Shown here piece after piece: positions 62,840-64,000 of a stretch of 64,000 bases of DNA. The translations under genes were made by a program, and so were the position numbers. The DNA is from RPQJ01 sp963726665 (GTDB taxonomy: Bacteria > Pseudomonadota > Gammaproteobacteria > Steroidobacterales > Steroidobacteraceae). Position 1 is the stretch's first letter, and the number at the start of each line of letters is the position of its first letter. The DNA is taken from positions 11,248-75,247 of the forward strand of contig CAVSDW010000014.1 in the NCBI GenBank assembly GCA_963726665.1. The letters are read 5' to 3'. The notes under the pieces were generated by a model, which was given only the letters and a program-made list of their open reading frames with translations, had not been told where the DNA came from and did no database searches.

Positions 62840-64000
62840 ATGGCCACGAACACGCGCAATCGCGCGATCGAGACCCTGGTGCTGGCTCTTCCCGAGACCG
62901 CGGGTGCGGCGTTGTACGGACTCGTCGATGTCCTGACGTCGGCGGGACTCGTCTGGGCCAAGATGATGCGAAGCGAGCCGGCTTCATTGCCCTTCAACGT
63001 GCGCATTGCCTCGATGGGCACGCGATCTTTCCGCTGCGGCAACGGCATTCCCGTCTCGCCGAGTGTCGCATCCGCGACAACCTTCCGCCGACATCGTCAT
63101 CATTCCCCAGCTGTGGCTCGGGCCGGACGAACACCTGGGCGGGCGACATACCGAAGTCGCTGCGTGGATTCGCGAGCGCTACGATGCAGGCGCGTTCGTG
63201 TATTCGGTTTGCTCCGCAGCGCTATTGCTGGCCGAGACCGGTCTGCTCGACGGCCGCCAGGCCACGTCGCATTGGGGCTATCAGCAATTGTTCGAGCGCC
63301 GTTACCCTCAAATGCGCTTTCAGTCCGGCCCGAGCCTGTGTTTCGCGGATCCGTCGGGCCGTCTCGTTACGGCGGGGGGCGCGACGGCCTGGCACGATCT
63401 CGCGCTGCACATCATTTCGCGTACGTCGGCACCGTCGAGGCGCTGCAAATTGCCAAGGTGTACCTGCTCAAGATGCACGAGGAAGGACAGCTGCCCTACC
63501 GGCCGATGGTCAGACCTCAGCCGCACGCGGATGAGACGTCCGCGCGTGCGAACGCTGGCTGACGAAGCACTACCGCGAGAGCGGCGCGGTCGCTCGCGCC
63601 GTCAAGCAGGCGGGCATCGCCGAGCGCACCTTGAAGCGTCGCTTCAAAGCCTCGACCGGCGCCAGCCTGCTCGACTACGTGCAGAACCTGCGCGTAGAGG
63701 AAGCGAAACGCCTGCTCGAGTCTTCGCAGCGATCGGCGGAGCAGATCAGCGCCGACGTCGGCTATGAGGATGCGTCCTTCTTCAGGCGGTTGTTCAATCG
63801 AAGCACCGGATTGACCCCCCTGCGGTACCGGCGGATGTTTCAGCCGATTCGCCAGCCAGCAGGGCATGCCCATGGCGCAGGTGACATTGACGCGCGATCG
63901 GTCAGGGCCGCCCGCGTTGCAAACATCGTATTACGCTCGCTTCAGTCCGGAAGCGCGGCTCGCGAATGTCCGCTTGTCTTGGACACGACAGGCCGCACAG
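62840..64000 (+). CDS. GlxA-type AraC-family transcription regulator (frameshifted as read; 3' end not resolved)
   Basis: An N-terminal DJ-1/PfpI-like domain (RAIETLVLALPETAGAALYGLVDVLTSAGLVW, DIVIIPQLWLGPDEH, YSVCSAALLLAETGLLDG, HWGYQQLFERRYP) is followed by an AraC helix-turn-helix pair (AVKQAGIAERTLKRRFKASTG, ISADVGYEDASFFRRLFNRSTGLTPLRYRRMF). The frame slips near 63088, 63421 and 63545. The first equals one CG loss, the other two equal two each. No stop follows the HTH domain in its frame before the window ends, although such proteins normally end soon after QPI, so the 3' end may hold another slip. It probably controls the divergent osmC gene; starts are 106 bases apart. Confidence 0.82.

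Overview
The window is GC-rich (about two-thirds G+C by eye) and densely coded. It looks like chromosomal backbone from a gammaproteobacterium or close relative. Supporting genes are plsB, greB, arfB, a biosynthetic arginine decarboxylase, a FadH-type reductase, LemA and TPM proteins, a hut cluster, and a tandem ('dimeric') UvrA of the kind known in beta- and gammaproteobacteria. The order is not resolved; a Steroidobacter/Xanthomonadales-like lineage is a guess. There is no rRNA, tRNA, CRISPR array, integrase or transposase gene that I can see.

Layout. 0-6 kb: YdcH-like protein, MscS channel, ArfB, a three-haem cytochrome, PlsB with a methyltransferase, a small lipoprotein. 6-13 kb: esterase, alkyltransferase-like protein, a 5-oxoprolinase-type hydantoinase, and a lone phage-tail-sheath homologue. 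12.7-20.5 kb: L,D-transpeptidase, two TPM proteins and LemA in one minus-strand cluster, M13 peptidase, methyltransferase, DUF2721, a 65-aa protein with its own terminator, GreB. 20.5-26.5 kb: GFA protein, homospermidine synthase, GST, sulfurtransferase, arginine decarboxylase, half-size UPF0016 protein. 26.7-33.7 kb: two RRM proteins, UvrD-like helicase, membrane protein, AhpD-like protein, aldehyde dehydrogenase, Nudix hydrolase. 33.7-43.9 kb: HAD phosphatase, double-length UvrA, DUF47/Pit phosphate transport, FadH-like reductase. 43.9-52.8 kb: CBS protein, membrane proteins, unknown lipoprotein, hutU-hutI-hutG, cation efflux protein. 52.9-64 kb: thioredoxin-fold lipoprotein, GNAT enzyme, secretin-N protein, phospholipase-D lipoprotein, lipase-like protein, CBS protein, HhH protein, a coiled-coil protein in a poorer-GC patch, and a divergent OsmC / GlxA-type regulator pair.

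Two patterns cut across the annotation. First, at least ten conserved genes are broken by frameshifts. Nearly all have the frame change expected from loss of exactly two bases, and each is repaired by restoring one CG in a short CGCG-type run. This points to a systematic sequence error, so I annotate these genes as single CDSs. Second, short REP-like palindromes (GGGGACATTCTCC and GGGGACWGTCCCC types) lie between genes and also inside conserved genes (uvrA twice, hutI once). At least two of these are in frame, so they would be translated as extra loops.

Functional themes: phospholipid synthesis (PlsB), cell-envelope maintenance (LD-transpeptidase, LemA/TPM), polyamine synthesis (arginine decarboxylase plus homospermidine synthase), histidine degradation (HutU, HutI, HutG), phosphate uptake (DUF47/Pit) and DNA repair (UvrA, UvrD-like helicase, alkyltransferase-like protein).
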